Positions 22,353 through 33,931 of a stretch of DNA of 64,000 nucleotides are shown piece by piece; position 1 is the first letter of the stretch; the number at the start of each line of letters is the position of its first letter. The position numbers and the translations under genes were made by a program. Under the pieces are notes generated by a model. That model saw nothing but the letters and a program-made list of their open reading frames with translations. It searched no databases and was not told the DNA's origin. Source of the stretch: Magnolia sinica (taxonomy: Eukaryota > Streptophyta > Magnoliopsida > Magnoliales > Magnoliaceae); NCBI RefSeq assembly GCF_029962835.1, contig NC_080574.1, forward strand, positions 26,510,001-26,574,000. The letters are read 5' to 3'.

Positions 22353-22868
22353 GGAAACGGATTGGCTAGCCCCGTGGCTGGTGTTCTGTGCTTTGTGGGC
22401 CCCATCATGATGTCTGTGTTTCATCCATTCCGCTTCATCCATTTTTAAAGATCATTTTAGCCCTTTTTCGAAAAAATGAGAGGAATATAAATCTCAATGG
22501 ACCACACCACAGGAAAACAATATTGATTGGATATTCACAATTAAAATTCTCCCAAGGCCCACTATACTGTTTATTTGAAATCTAATATGTTGATTTGGTC
22601 ATACAGGCTCAGATGAGGGGAAAAAACAAAAATCAGCTTGATCCAAAACTTTTATACCCCCAAAAGGTTTCCAATGGATGACCCTGATTCAACACTATTT
22701 CGTGTAATGTGGTCCACTTGAGATTTTTATAGACCTCATTTTTTATCACATATTATAAAATGAACTGTAAAAATATATGGACGGCATGGATGAAATACGT
22801 ACATCATGATGGAGCCCACAGACCATCAGCCATTGGCTGGTGGCAGGGGGAGTATCCAATCCGTTTCC
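22353..22868. mobile_element. Hairpin MITE, family G
   Basis: 516 bp from GGAAACGGATTGGCTAGC to its inverse TATCCAATCCGTTTCC. The flanking 9-bp repeat is imperfect (CTAATCCTC at 22,344-22,352 and CTAATCCGA at 22,869-22,877). Its duplicate is at 34,657-35,177 with the same flanks. Confidence 0.82.
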
Positions 22869-23469
22869 CTAATCCGAGTCCCTGTGAAGGGGTGCTTGGC
22901 ATCGGGACACGGATGCAGTGGATTCGGGCATCAGCCTGTCACTGTCGTGATTTATAACATGGCCAGATCTGATTGGATATATGACACTGTTAAAGATATA
23001 ATTTTAAGAAAATATATGTTTAAAAGTGATCGGTAAGAGTGACATGATGTGACCCAATCAAATCTTAAGTAGGTGCTTAGTTGACACGTGTGCAATATCT
23101 GAACCATTCATAAGGTGAGGCTCACCCCTAACATGGCCTGGCCCAAAAAAACAGGCTGGTCCTTGCATCCAACCTAATGATGTGTTATCATCGTATTTAT
23201 GGCCAGGTCATATTCTGGGTGGGCCTCACCTGACGACTTCCCTGCATTTCGAAGGTACCATGTCTGCCGATATGTGACATATCACATTTCAATTATCTTT
23301 TTGAATGAGTGGCGCAATTTAAATCACCTTTCATTCCTTTCATTATCATATTTTAACTTATTGATACTAACACACCTATTTTAATCAACTCATGTAATTT
23401 GCTAGCTTTTATCATGAGTCATTACAATACGACATTAATCTTTCAAATACTAATAGCCATGCATGAAAT

Positions 23470-24532
23470 TAGACCTGGGTAGAATCTGACCTGATTTGAT
23501 CCGAAGGTTAGGGTTGGCTCGGATCGAGTAGGCCTAGTCAGGTCCAACCGTACATTAAGTCGAGTTCGGATCAATAGCCAATCTGGACCAATTTGATCCG
23601 ATCTGATCCAATCCAATCCGATCCGCACAATATTCATCCAATCCAATCTGATCCAATCTAATCCGAGTTCAGATCAGTGGCCAATCCGAACCAATCAAGT
23701 TATATAATGTTGTCCACTTGAGATTGGGATATACCTCATTTTTTGTGTAATACAATAAAATGATCTTGAAAAATAGATGGACGGCATGGATTAAATAAAT
23801 ACATCATGTGGGGTCCATAGAGCACCGACCACTAGCCATTGGCTGGTGGCAAGGGGAGTAGCCAATCTGTCTCCTCAGTCATCTCAATCGGCGTCTCGAG
23901 CACCCGTTCTGACTTCTGACCCCTAACACTTTGAGACGTGAGGAAGCAGATGGGTAGGTGTACCATGCACCAGCTGGTGCATTAATGTCAGCAAGTTCTG
24001 TGGGTCCCATGAGGTATGTATTATATCCAAAAGTGTCCATCCAATTGGTGGGCTCGTTTTAAGGCTTGAGCCAAAAAATAAGACAAATCTAAAGATCAAG
24101 TGGACCACACTGCAAAAAGCAGTGGGGGGTTGAACGTCTACCATTGAAACTTTTTTAGGGTTTACGGAAGTTTTGGATCAATATGAAATTTGTTTTTCCT
24201 CTTCATCCATGTAGTTGTGACCTTATTAGCAGCTTGGATGGAAAATAAACGTTATTGTGGGCCCTACAAATTTTTTAATGGTGAATTTTTTTTAATTTAA
24301 AAAAATAAAAAATAAAACAATAGACTAGATCTGAACCGTACCCAACCCTATCCGACTTGGTTTCCCTGACCAAGTTGGACTTGGTTCAGGTCAGGCCAAC
24401 AATGCAATGGATCGGATCGAGTTGGATGACCTGGAGTCGGTCCCGGATCGATTTTGGATCAGTTCATTGAAATTTTAGGACCAAGTTGAGTTAGACCCAA
24501 TCCGGTCGGACTCGACTTGATGCCCACCTCTA
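23470..24532. mobile_element. Non-autonomous hAT, 1.06 kb (left copy)
   Basis: Ends TAGACCTGGGTAGAAT and, on the minus strand, TAGAGGTGGGCATCAAG, like the ends of the large hAT at 25,602. Flanked by CATGAAAT / CATAAAAT (8 bp, one mismatch); in the duplicate copy the two flanks are identical. Both subtermini carry repeated GATCCGA/TCGGATC words, a known habit of hAT ends. The middle is occupied by MITE pieces, with no transposase. Confidence 0.82.
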
Positions 24533-24614
24533 CATAAAATGTAGGGATCCAAATCGATTGGGTCAAAACAATGGGTAAGTGGATTCAATTTGATTAAACA
24601 ACAACAACAACAAC

Positions 24615-24645
<31 letters not shown>

Positions 24646-24967
24646 ATAAAGGTCTAGATCCAAACTTTGGTGCTTTTGAACTTGGCCCAATTTTCTCTTG
24701 CAAAAGAGTAGTTACGAAGTGTTCCATAACGGTAATGGTAGTCATAATAGTTACCATTATCACCATTATAATACAGGTCTAAATGGTGATTACTGCTCTT
24801 TCTTTTTAAAAAAATAAAAATAAAAAATTATCTATTTATGAACTGGTACGGGACTATTGTGGATAGTTTTATGCCATTACAGCCTTATTGGCCCGTAATG
24901 CATAACAATCATGACCGTTATGATTACATAACAGCCATTACATAACCAATTTGAAATATCATTGTAG

Positions 24968-25001
<34 letters not shown>
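24968..25001. repeat. (TA)n microsatellite
   Basis: About seventeen TA units. An AAC/AAT/TTA-rich run at about 24,600-24,645 precedes it by 300 bp. Both positions are repeated, with different lengths, in the right duplicate. Confidence 0.95.
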
Positions 25002-25003
<2 letters not shown>

Positions 25004-25601
25004 TAGGATAGCACTATAGCCATTTGGATTTGGAATTGTATTTGATGATCTAAACTATTGATTGAATGAGACCCATATCTGGCTGCATCGAAAATCTTTG
25101 TAATTAGAAGATCTTAAACTTTCTATCAATGGCCTATAAAAATGGTTTAAGAGATGATCCATGTTTAAAGGAAAAGAGTTAAATGATAAATGTTGAAATA
25201 TTTCAATTTGAGATGTTCTTAGGCATCTCTGCTCTGATTTGCAATTAGTCTTTGCAACAGTGGTTAAACAAGGGTAAATTTATTATAGAAGTGTAGGCAA
25301 ATGGCAAGCAACGGTTGAGATTTTACCCTACAAGATAGCTTAGACTCAATAAATTAATTACACATGTTGTGGCCCACCTGAGTATTTTATCAGGCTGATA
25401 TTTGTATCTTCTCTTCATCCTGACATATGGTGGTGCAGTCACAAACCTATGGTAGACATCCCAAATCCCCTATTTCACTTGGTGTGACCCATCTAAGTTG
25501 TAAATATAGCTGATTTTTCACTTCAAGACTTAACATCTGAGTGTAGGACCCACGAACCAAGCGGTTTTACAAACATGCATGGTGAGCCCCATAGACTTGG
25601 G

Positions 25602-25820
25602 TAGAGCTGGGCATCGGACCGAGTCGAATCGGATTGGGTCCAACTCGACCAGGTCCGAGTACTGCATGGCCTGACCTGAACTCAATCAGATCCGGGACCG
25701 AGTCTTGGTCCTCTGACCCTCTGACCCAATCCGATCCTAACCCATGTTATCCTGGACCGATCCGAGTCCGACTCGGTCAGGAAAACCGAGTCAGATCAGA
25801 TTGGCCTAGGTTCGGACCGG
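25602..25820. repeat. hAT left subterminal repeats
   Basis: Closely spaced words such as GACCGAGTC, GATCCGAG and GGGTCC directly inside the left end. The same type of words fills the right end and the ends of the 1.06-kb relative, which suggests a function in transposase binding. That function is inferred from other hAT elements. Confidence 0.6.
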
Positions 25821-27300
25821 GTTTTTTTTCCTGTGTTGGCTCTATGTTTACTAGACTTAAACAATTGAAGAAGAAAAAAAAAAAAAAAACCAGAACAGAA
25901 CAGAGAAGAATGGAAAAAACAAAAGAAGACCAAGATTTCTTTGATTGTCCATTATACTGAAAACAAAAGTAGGAAAGAAAAGCAGTCATTTGGTGATGGT
26001 AGCAGATAGATAAAAATAAAGAAAACGGAGTAACACTATCAGCAACTATTGTGTAGTGTTTGATTTATAGGATGTCTGATGGATCAAGAATCCATACCAT
26101 TTATCAGGTAGGTCCCACAATCACAGGCTAGCTTCAAACAAATGCACAAATAAGACAATGGCATTTTTATCATTTATCAGGAAAAACATTGTTGAGAATA
26201 AGAAGTGCCATGATATTCGAGGACTGGTAGGATTTATCTTAATGCAACTCTTTTTTCAAAGGAGTAGACTACAGTGATTGTTCACAGTTGTCTCATTCAC
26301 CATGCACATGATCTGGTATAAAAAAATAAAAAAATCCTCTACTTGGTATAAATGCACAGCATTTTGGAATTTGGACTGAAATAGTGAGGCATAGCCAGAT
26401 ACCAGAACTAATTAATGATCATAGCTATCTTATTTCATTCGTTAAATTTAGACTATTGAACAATTTCTTCATCTATAAGCATCCATTTGATAGCAAGCTA
26501 TAGGATGGTGCTCAATTTGAAATGCTCCATCCACAACCAGCCCCACGATTTGGACAATCTAAATTTAAGTGCATGAAAAAAATAAAAATAAAACAAAGGG
26601 TGTGTGTTCCACTTGCCTGATCAGTCAACAAATGCAGGGAAGTGCTGCATTTTTGTGACTAATATTAGAACCAAGTCAATCCAAATCAAGGAGAACCTTG
26701 CCCAATGCTACAAGAGTTGAAGTTTGACATGAGAAAAAGGATAATCTTACAACTCCCTTTAGGAGTAAATAGAGTACAAGAAAGGACAAAACAGACTTAC
26801 CTAAGCAGGAGAACACTAGAACACTCCATTCAATCACATTTTCTAAGAAGAAAAATATCTTGAAAGCTGATGGTGGCTATCTTGAAAATCACCATCAATA
26901 GCCCACAAAACAAAAGTTATTAAGACAATGTGTTAAATTGCATTTGCACCATTATTTCATGAAAATATCATGATATTTTGTGCCACATTAGACATGATAT
27001 TTAGTGCAACCAAGATGTTAAGAAGTTGTATGGATAAAAAATTGTTATGGTTGCGGCAAATACCATGAAATTTCATAACTAATTTAAAAAACACACTTTA
27101 AGCTCAAATTTAATAAATAATAAAGAAATTTGGTACCAAACACACTTTAAGCTAAAATTTAAAAAATAATAAGGAAAGAAAGAAAGAAAGAAAAAGAAAA
27201 AGATTAGGTAACATGCACATACTGACATAAACTATGTCCAACATCATGTCCAAAATCAAAAGTAAAAAAACCTAACATGCACATACTAACATATAGATTA
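25821..27300. other. hAT interior, no gene seen
   Basis: AT-rich sequence without a recognisable open frame. Contains an imperfect direct repeat (ACACACTTTAAGCT at about 27,090 and 27,142) and an (AAAG)n-like run near 27,175-27,205. It would form the 3' untranslated side of the minus-strand genes. Confidence 0.5.
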
Positions 27301-27318
27301 TGTAAAACTTTCATACAT

Positions 27319-28191
27319 TCAATACCCTCTATATGATGAATGCCTTTGTGACATGTAACTAAATGAACCTTGTCCGAAATAGTAACCCCCTCCTCCACCT
27401 CCACCTTCGTTGCCAGATTCATTCTTCGGTTCTCTTTTTACTGATTCAACTGCAGGAAAACTCTTGGGCAACTTCGAGCTGGATGTGTCCAAAAAATAGT
27501 CTTTCACCTCTGCTAAATCGGATGGTGGGGATCTCTTCCTATCGTCCTCATTCACAGATGCAAGAAGTTTTTTCAGACGCTTTTTATGACTCAATTTGTA
27601 CGGGATTCCCAACAGCCTATAAAATGCTACAAGACTTTTAATAAACTTTGATGGTTTACTTATACCTGCTTCAGCATCATGTTGTCTCGGAGGTGGATGT
27701 TGTTGTCTGGTACTTCTTGATCTATATGCCATTTGCATGCTTTCTTTGACGGCCTCTCTATAATCCCGTTCTTCTTGCTCTCTTAAAATTCTCTCTTGTT
27801 CTTCTTCTCTACTAATTGCGGTTATGGAAGGCCTGGAACTAGAGCTAGAGGCAGTTGTAGTTCCTCTGCTAAACCCTTCTTCATTTATAACAAACCTATT
27901 TCTATATATTTTTTGGTTAGTTGTATTAGTTGTAGTTGCAGGGTGAGGGGTGTGGAAAGTCTTTGTATTAGAATCGAGAATGGCTCCAAATAAATCCTGG
28001 ACCTCCTGAGAAGCTTTGCTATAAGGTGCGGCGTCTCCTCCCTGACAAGCCGAATGTAATTTGAGTTGATTTGTTTTGTTGACAAACTATTTTCCACACA
28101 ACTTACATTTCAACTTTATCTTTCTATCCTGTGAGTAGGTTTGGACTCCATAATCCCAAATATCTGCCGATGCATCATCTTCCGATGACAT
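27319..28191 (-). pseudogene. BED-finger protein with Gly/Tyr-rich tail, one in-frame stop
   Basis: From ATG at 28,191 the frame runs 290 codons to a stop at 27,319, interrupted only by TAG at 28,087-28,089. Residues 1-60 look like a BED zinc finger of the hAT type: DIWDYGV, then KCKLCGK (C-x2-C), the stop, then KLHSACQGGDAAPY (His and Cys as the second pair), then a KASQEVQDLF helix. Next come a Thr/Ser-rich linker, an acidic helix (SREEEQERILREQEERDYRE), a basic segment (SHKKRLKKLLASV) and a tail with seven consecutive Gly residues and Tyr/Ser-rich sequence. The DUF659 and hAT dimerisation domains of full transposases are absent. It starts 213 bp downstream of the transposase stop on the same strand. 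It may be an accessory DNA-binding protein of this element or a captured fragment of another hAT; I cannot tell. The stop would destroy the finger unless read through. Confidence 0.72.
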
Positions 28192-28403
28192 ATCTGTTTA
28201 GCTTAGGACAAAAAAAAAGTTATGAATGAACGCAATTACCTAACAATATAATAAAAGATTTAAACAATATTATCTAATTGAATGATACTAATGGAAAAAG
28301 AGAAATATTCATCCACCTATAAAACATAACCATAAAACTTCAATGTAACTGCTTTAACAAAATTACAAATAACACGATATAACAAAATTAGAAGGCATCA
28401 AAA

Positions 28404-30411
28404 TCATATTGCAGCTACAGGTACTGTCTCTTCAATCTTGTCACTCTCCTCTTCATCGAACTCCTTATCAATAGAGGTCTCTTTTCCCCACATCAGACGC
28501 AATCAATCCTGAGTACAAATGAGCGCTTCAACCGATTCAGGTGTAAATGAGCTTCTATACTTGCTTATGACCCTACTCCCCATACTGAAAGCAGATTCTA
28601 AAGCCACAGGTGAAATTGGAATTGATAATATATCGCGTGTCATTAACAAGAGCACAGAGTACTGTAACTTACTAGATCTCGTCCTCCACCACTCCAAAAC
28701 ATTAAAATCATCGCCTTTATTTAGAACTACAATATCCTCCTTGAGATACTCTTCAAGTTCTGATCTATGCATCTGTACTTGAGTCCCTTTTAATTGTGTA
28801 TAATAAGACATGAAATCATCTATCGTGTCTTCTTGCGATTCATCAACAGTAGAACCAGAACCCACATGAGGAGATTGTTCTTTTGCGGCACACGTATACA
28901 AATTGTACAATTTACTAGCTACACCAGAAATCTTTTCGGCCTCACCAACACCCACACACCATACAACCTATTACATATGAAGCCAACCATAAACATCTTG
29001 TGCTGAGGATCAAGAACGATCGCAACACCCATTACCAGACCACACTCAGACCAATACTTATCAAACTTTACCTGCATACCCATGGTCATGAATTGTAAAA
29101 AGTCTTGTCCGTTACTACTTTTGCGCAAGGCATCTTTTACCTTCCAAAGTTCAGGCAGAAATATATTTGTTGTTGAATACTTGCAGCCCGAAAATTTCTT
29201 CGTGTTGTTGTAAAAAACATAAAGGAACTTACGAACTGATTCAACTCTTGACCAATCATCTTCAGAAGGCAGCCAAATATACGCATTATCAAGCTCCGCA
29301 TAGTGAGAAAAGACAGGTCTCAAATCTATCGCTGAATCCAACATTTCAAAAGTTAAATTCCAACATGTCGTGACATCCAACTTCATCGTTCTCTGAGTTG
29401 ACAAATTCAATCACTTCACGATCTCATTCCATGCATGTAATCGTGAAGGTGACCCCCATATGTACTTCACACTCCCTCTTATGTTTTTGATCATGGGATC
29501 GATTGTTTTAAGGACTTCTTGTACAATCAAGTTTAGGATGTGGGCACAACACCTAACATGAAATATCTTTCCACCAAAATACAAGTCACCGGTGGCCTTA
29601 AACTGGTTACTCAAATTCATTATCACGCTATCATTTGTAGGGGTATTGTCTAATGTAATTGTCGAGATCTTCTTCTCAATTTCCCACTCTATTAGACATC
29701 TGCGTATGCAGTCTGAAATCATCAAACCATTATGAGAAGGCGTAAGATAACGAAAGTTTATCATTTTCTTACAAAGCCTTCATTTGGCATCAACATAGTG
29801 AGTAGTTAGGGACATATACTCCTTTCGTTAATTAGATGTCGTCCACAAGTCTAATGTCAGGCTAATTCAGGAAATCGTGGCCAACTCTCCTTTCAAATTG
29901 ACCTTCTCGCCTTCATACATCTTCATACACTCCCTCCTGATTGTTGTACGAGAGCCCTTCTCGTATCTGGGGTTAAGGCATTAGCTAGTCTAACAAAAGT
30001 AGAACTCTCTACCATATGAAATGGTATTTTATCTGAAATAATTTACTTGGTCGTCCACTCTTTCACCCACTCTTTGTCATACTTGTAGATGGACACTGAC
30101 GGACCACCAGTAGATTGCAAAAATGAAAGTGTTTGTTGCCTTGCCGCACTTCTCACTTTTTTAAAACAATTTCCTAGATGTTTCTTTAATGTTGTGGTCG
30201 AACCATCTGCTTGCTTAGTGTACTAACTCTTACAGTGCTTGCATTGTATCTTCACTTGGCCGTTCTTCAGGGTTACTTCTTCAAAATTTTTCCACACTAC
30301 TGACATCTTTTTCGTATTTCTCGCAACATGTGACTGTGTGGTACTAGTATCAACGACATCGACATGTACCTCTTCATGTTCAACACCTAATCCTTCATCT
30401 TCAAGGATCAT
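28404..30411 (-). pseudogene. hAT transposase (RICESLEEPER/DAYSLEEPER type), broken
   Basis: About 669 codons, a usual length for plant hAT transposases. In order: an acidic start (MILEDEGLGVEHEEV), a BED finger (VWKNFEEVTLKNGQVKIQCKHC ... LKKHLGNC, codons about 37-75), the core with LTLDLW, YMSLTTHYVDA, TITLDNTPTND and HVRCCAHILNLIVQEVL (the Asp and CxxH region of the RNase H-like fold), LDVTTCWN (family form DVxTRWNST), and the C-terminal dimerisation domain (FNVLEWW, ILSIPISPVALESAFS, SRVISKYRSSFTPESVEALICTQD). Lesions visible: stops at 30,223, 30,043, 29,867, 29,828, 29,780, 29,411 and 28,503 (the last replaces the Trp normally following CTQD), and frameshifts near 29,935 and 28,960. The frame resumes after each. 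It cannot make an active enzyme. Confidence 0.93.
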
Positions 30412-30536
30412 AAGTGATGTAATTGATCGGGGACAGGGTATTGGAAAGACCCTCGCTTTCCATCTGATAGTTGAAATATACTAAATCATATTAGTATTAG
30501 CAATCTAATGCTAATAGAGTTATACTAAATCCTAAA

Positions 30537-31300
30537 TTAGTTACCCATCCAAGGTTGGATAGATTGTAATACTTTTATATTCTCATTTAAACGTCCACGC
30601 TGAAAATCTGGCAGCATCTCCCAATGCCTCTCCAGATAAGTTGATCTTACGTTACAATCTGATGCCAAATATCTAAAGCAATGTGAAGATATTTGGCATT
30701 GGATACGAAACGAAAGAAACATATCTAGAGAGAAATGAGAAGATGGACCGCGGATCAGGCATGAACATTTAAATAGGTTATATGAAAGTATACTATCCAT
30801 CTAACCTTGAACTGTCCAAAAAGGGACAATTTGAGTAATTTCTTTGCCACCAAAAACACATTATATCTATGTCTGACCACATAGAAATCCTCAAACGGGT
30901 AACTAATTATCTAACTTACAAGTAACAATTAAATCATAAATTAGTTACCCATCCAAGGTTGGATATATAAATTGTAATACTTTCATATTCCCATTAAAAC
31001 ATTTACGCCGAAAATCCGGCAGCATCTCCCTATGCCTCTCCAGATAAGTTGATCTTACGTTACATTCCGATGTTAAATATCTAAAGCAATGTAAAGATAT
31101 TTGGCATTGGATACGAAACAAAAGAAACATATCCAGAGAGAAACGAGGAGATGGACCGCGGATCAGGCATGAACATTTAAATAGGTTATATGAAAGACAA
31201 TTTAAACGATTTTTATGCCACCAAAAATACATTATATATATATATGGCCACATAGAAATCCTCAAGCGGGTAACTAATTATCTAACTCATAAGTCACAAT
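30537..31300 (-). repeat. 404-bp tandem duplication upstream of the transposase
   Basis: Unit 1 (about 30,537-30,930) and unit 2 (about 30,941-31,300) share TTAGTTACCCATCCAAGG at the start and GGGTAACTAATTATCTAAC at the end. Each holds a minus-strand open frame (87 and 106 codons) sharing RSTYLERHxEMLPDF and CSCLIRGPS segments. The two differ mainly by substitutions, and unit 2 lacks about 40 bp. It could be leader sequence or an unrecognised small coding region. The location just upstream of the transposase start fits a 5' regulatory role. Confidence 0.75.
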
Positions 31301-31310
31301 CGCAACTAAG

Positions 31311-31405
31311 CTAAGTATACAATGCACAATAATTAACTAAGCAATGCACATATTAAGTTAAGTATACACATTACAATGCACAATAATTAACTAAGCAATG
31401 CACAT
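31311..31405. repeat. Short tandem duplication in hAT 5' region
   Basis: The segment with AAGTATAC ... AATGCACAATAATTAACTAAG and CAATGCACATAT occurs twice in succession. Confidence 0.85.
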
Positions 31406-31699
31406 ATCAATCCCAAAGATTTTTCAGAAAATTAAAATATAGAAAATAACATCAAACAACTAGTGTCCCAGCACGTCGCTGCATTTGAGCAAACCTCACA
31501 AATCACAATCCAATAACATCTCTTGTATCAATTTAAGCTGAATTCAAAGAAATGGATAAACTAGAGAGTTCAAGGAAAAATTTGGAAACTAAAGTTAAGG
31601 ATTTCAATCCTCTAGAGACTAGAATCAATGCTACATCTGTGGTATAGATTTTGAACCAATCTTGAATTGAAATCAAGATTTTCAGCAATGCCAAATGAA

Positions 31700-31716
31700 T
31701 CCACTTATATAAATTC
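31700..31716 (-). promoter_or_regulatory. Possible TATA box of hAT genes
   Basis: Minus-strand AATTTATATAAGTGG, about 1.3 kb upstream of the transposase start. The distance would need a long leader or an intron. Weak evidence. Confidence 0.25.
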
Positions 31717-32089
31717 TAGATTTTCAGCAATGCCAAATGTATTTGTAGGTCCACTCAAATTGAGATTTAATAAAGTGGAATGAATGAGTGTCACATTCTC
31801 ACCCACTCAAATCAAATCAGTTTTACAGTGCTTCAAAACAAATCATAAGAGCAAATGAGAGTGTAACTAATTGAGAAATGCTGAGTGCAGTGGCTCAATA
31901 CAATTTGAAAGTGCACCCTCCTCAAGCATGTAAAAAACGAACCCATGTGCTAGATCACATTCTCACCCATATAGACATGAATTCTATGAGTGTAGAGAAA
32001 TCTAGAGTAATTGTGTAGAAATCCGAAATGGCTTTATTAATGCATGAATCAATCCATTATTCTGCAATTTTTTACTAACAATACATACT

Positions 32090-32545
32090 TGTTGGGCCTG
32101 GCCCACCTCATCCAATTTCAAGGTGCAACTCTACACACATGCTATGTTAAAACATGTATTAGAGATATGCTTCATCCACATGGGTACTATCCTATGAGAA
32201 CTTGACGAAAGAGACGGATGGTGGGGGCTCCATAAAGCTATCCATCAATTTTGATCATTTTACAAGTGTAAAAAGAAGGCAGATCAAAAGCTCAAATGTA
32301 TGATATGGCCTCTACAGTTGAAGCCAACTTAATGTCACCATAGTGTTTACTTGCCATCCAACTTGTTCATAAAAATCACATATATCAAGATTAAGGAAAG
32401 ACATAAATATTACTATATTAGCTTGATTCAAAACCTCCGCTGCTCTTGGGAGGTTTTCAACAGTAGGAGTTCAATCTCCATTATTTCCTGTGGTGTGGTC
32501 CACTAGCCGTTTGATCTACCTCATTTTAGGATCTAGAAATTACTT
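32090..32545. mobile_element. Degraded hairpin MITE inside the hAT
   Basis: Interior words of the MITE family (GTTTACTTGCCATCCAACTTG, TTTCCTGTGGTGTGGTCCAC) with weak arms. It probably inserted into the hAT or an ancestor of it. Confidence 0.45.
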
Positions 32546-32797
32546 ATAAACTGCATGGTTTCTAATGCAAGTTAAATCAAAATATACAAATTACGGGTCC
32601 CTATTTGGATGTATCAAAATTAAGCTTCCATAATCATCTCACAATCAGATTCTGAACATATATTGGATGATTAAAAATGAAAATATCTGTTAACCTATTT
32701 CAAATCGAAGAATCAGAGGTTAGTTGCTCAACTGATTAGATTTTGTGTCCATGTCTGTTTAACTTTAGTCAATATATGTCATTGAAACAGGCCCTGT

Positions 32798-32800
<3 letters not shown>

Positions 32801-32841
<41 letters not shown>
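32801..32841. repeat. (TA)n microsatellite
   Basis: About twenty TA units inside the hAT element. Confidence 0.95.
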
Positions 32842-32844
<3 letters not shown>

Positions 32845-33169
32845 AATGCTCACTTGCACACTAGTTGTCACCCTTTCTTGCATTGAGCTATTGTTGTCAA
32901 ATGGATGGTTAAAAATAAAGGAATAAATTGTAAATATTCAAAGGCAAAAATAAGATAGTTGATATTATCTTGATCAATCAAGCAGTGGGCAGTGGGCCAT
33001 GGCTGGCCTGGTCGACGAGCCACGACCATACACTCGCACAGCGGGCAACGCCATCTATTCCGTGCAATAGGTGGCCTGGCCTAACCACCATAAGATTTGA
33101 GCTCTTAAAATAAAAATAATAATAATAATAATAATGGAGTGGCCAAGTGGGTCCTGCCTGATCAGGATC

Positions 33170-33738
33170 AGGAGTAGTGTTAACTTCGGGTAAAGATCGG
33201 GATCGGGACGACGGGATCGAGATCTTCGGGTAGAGATTGGGATCGGGACGATTTGGGGATTCCGGATCCGGCGTGGCGAAGGTTCTTCGAGTGCGGGTAG
33301 GGACAGGGTAGGGTAAAAACAGGCCGGGTATTCAAGATCTTCGGGTGCGGGTATGCCGGGTAGGGTAGAGAAGATGAATAGGATTTGGGGATTAGAGTTT
33401 GGCGCGGCGGCGAGATGAGCTGTTTGGGTAAGGTAAAAAAATAGTATAAGCTATCCGGTCCGGATCAGGTCGGTCCGAGTCGAATCCATTCGGATTTTTA
33501 TAGTACTCGTCCGCCGTCGGTCCGGGTCTGTTCGGGTCGGGTCGGGTCCATTCGGTTCGGGTATCCGGGTCGGGTCGGTCCAGATATAGGTCTATCCATA
33601 CCCGACCCGAAAAGAATCGGATTTGGAAAATCATGACCCGATCAAACTTGATCTTGGCCGTCGGTTCTGTTCGAATTGGGTGAGATCGGGTCTTATCAGG
33701 TCGGATCCACCAGATCGGGTATGAAATGCCCACCTCTA
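33170..33738. repeat. hAT right subterminal repeats
   Basis: Dense GATCGGGATCGGG, CGGGTCGGGTC and GGGTAGGG words over more than 500 bp up to the right terminus. They are GC-rich against an AT-rich interior. The minus-strand 145-codon frame over this region is a by-product of the repeats. Confidence 0.75.
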
Positions 33739-33931
33739 GACTTGGGTGTTTTACATGGTGTGTAAAACAGATGTTACTCGGCTTCTCTCTTCTTTTTTTC
33801 TTCCTTTTCTCTTTATAACCCCTCCTCACTCCACATGCAGTTGCAGTAAATCTCAGCTATAAATTTCTCTACTCCAAATTTCTCTCTAATTGCCAATTAT
33901 CCTCTCGTGTCTAGAACCGTTAGGTTCATTT
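33739..33931. repeat. 4.2-kb tandem duplication, left copy (3' end)
   Basis: Continues the left copy after the hAT. It equals 37,944-38,135 (GTTTTACATGGTGTGTAAAAC ... GAACCGTTAGGTTCATTTG) and abuts the right copy at 33,931/33,932. Confidence 0.93.

Larger units (their letters stand above)
21597..25601. repeat. 4.2-kb tandem duplication, left copy (5' part)
   Basis: Matches 33,932-37,951 along its whole length, in the same order and orientation. The remainder of this copy lies at 33,739-33,931, separated by the hAT insertion. Visible differences are scattered substitutions and small indels, a few per hundred bases. It contains no recognisable gene, only MITEs and one non-autonomous hAT. Confidence 0.93.
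25602..33738 (-). mobile_element. hAT transposon, 8.1 kb, complete but decayed
   Basis: The ends are TAGAGCTGGGCAT (left) and TAGAGGTGGGCAT (right, minus strand), a 13-bp inverted repeat with one mismatch. It is flanked by a perfect 8-bp duplication GACTTGGG (25,594-25,601 and 33,739-33,746), the hallmark of hAT. The right copy of the tandem duplication keeps the empty site at 37,944-37,951, a single GACTTGGG, so both borders are certain. Inside, on the minus strand, are a broken hAT transposase and a second BED-finger open frame. Subterminal regions (25,602-25,820 and about 33,170-33,738) are dense in GATCGGG/CCGAGTC words that may be transposase-binding repeats. It inserted after the tandem duplication. 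Confidence 0.95.

Noticed and set aside
28503..28955. Separate 150-residue gene with a hAT dimerisation domain
   Set aside because: It is the C-terminal part of the transposase pseudogene, detached only by a frameshift near 28,960 and a stop replacing Trp at 28,503.
33170..33738. Interstitial telomere repeat
   Set aside because: The G-rich words are GATCGGG and GGTCGGG types, not TTTAGGG, and they stop exactly at the hAT terminus.
33392..33829. 145-residue minus-strand protein rich in RPDP
   Set aside because: It comes from the GGGTCGGGTC subterminal repeats of the hAT and continues across the element border into the flank, so it is not a gene of either.
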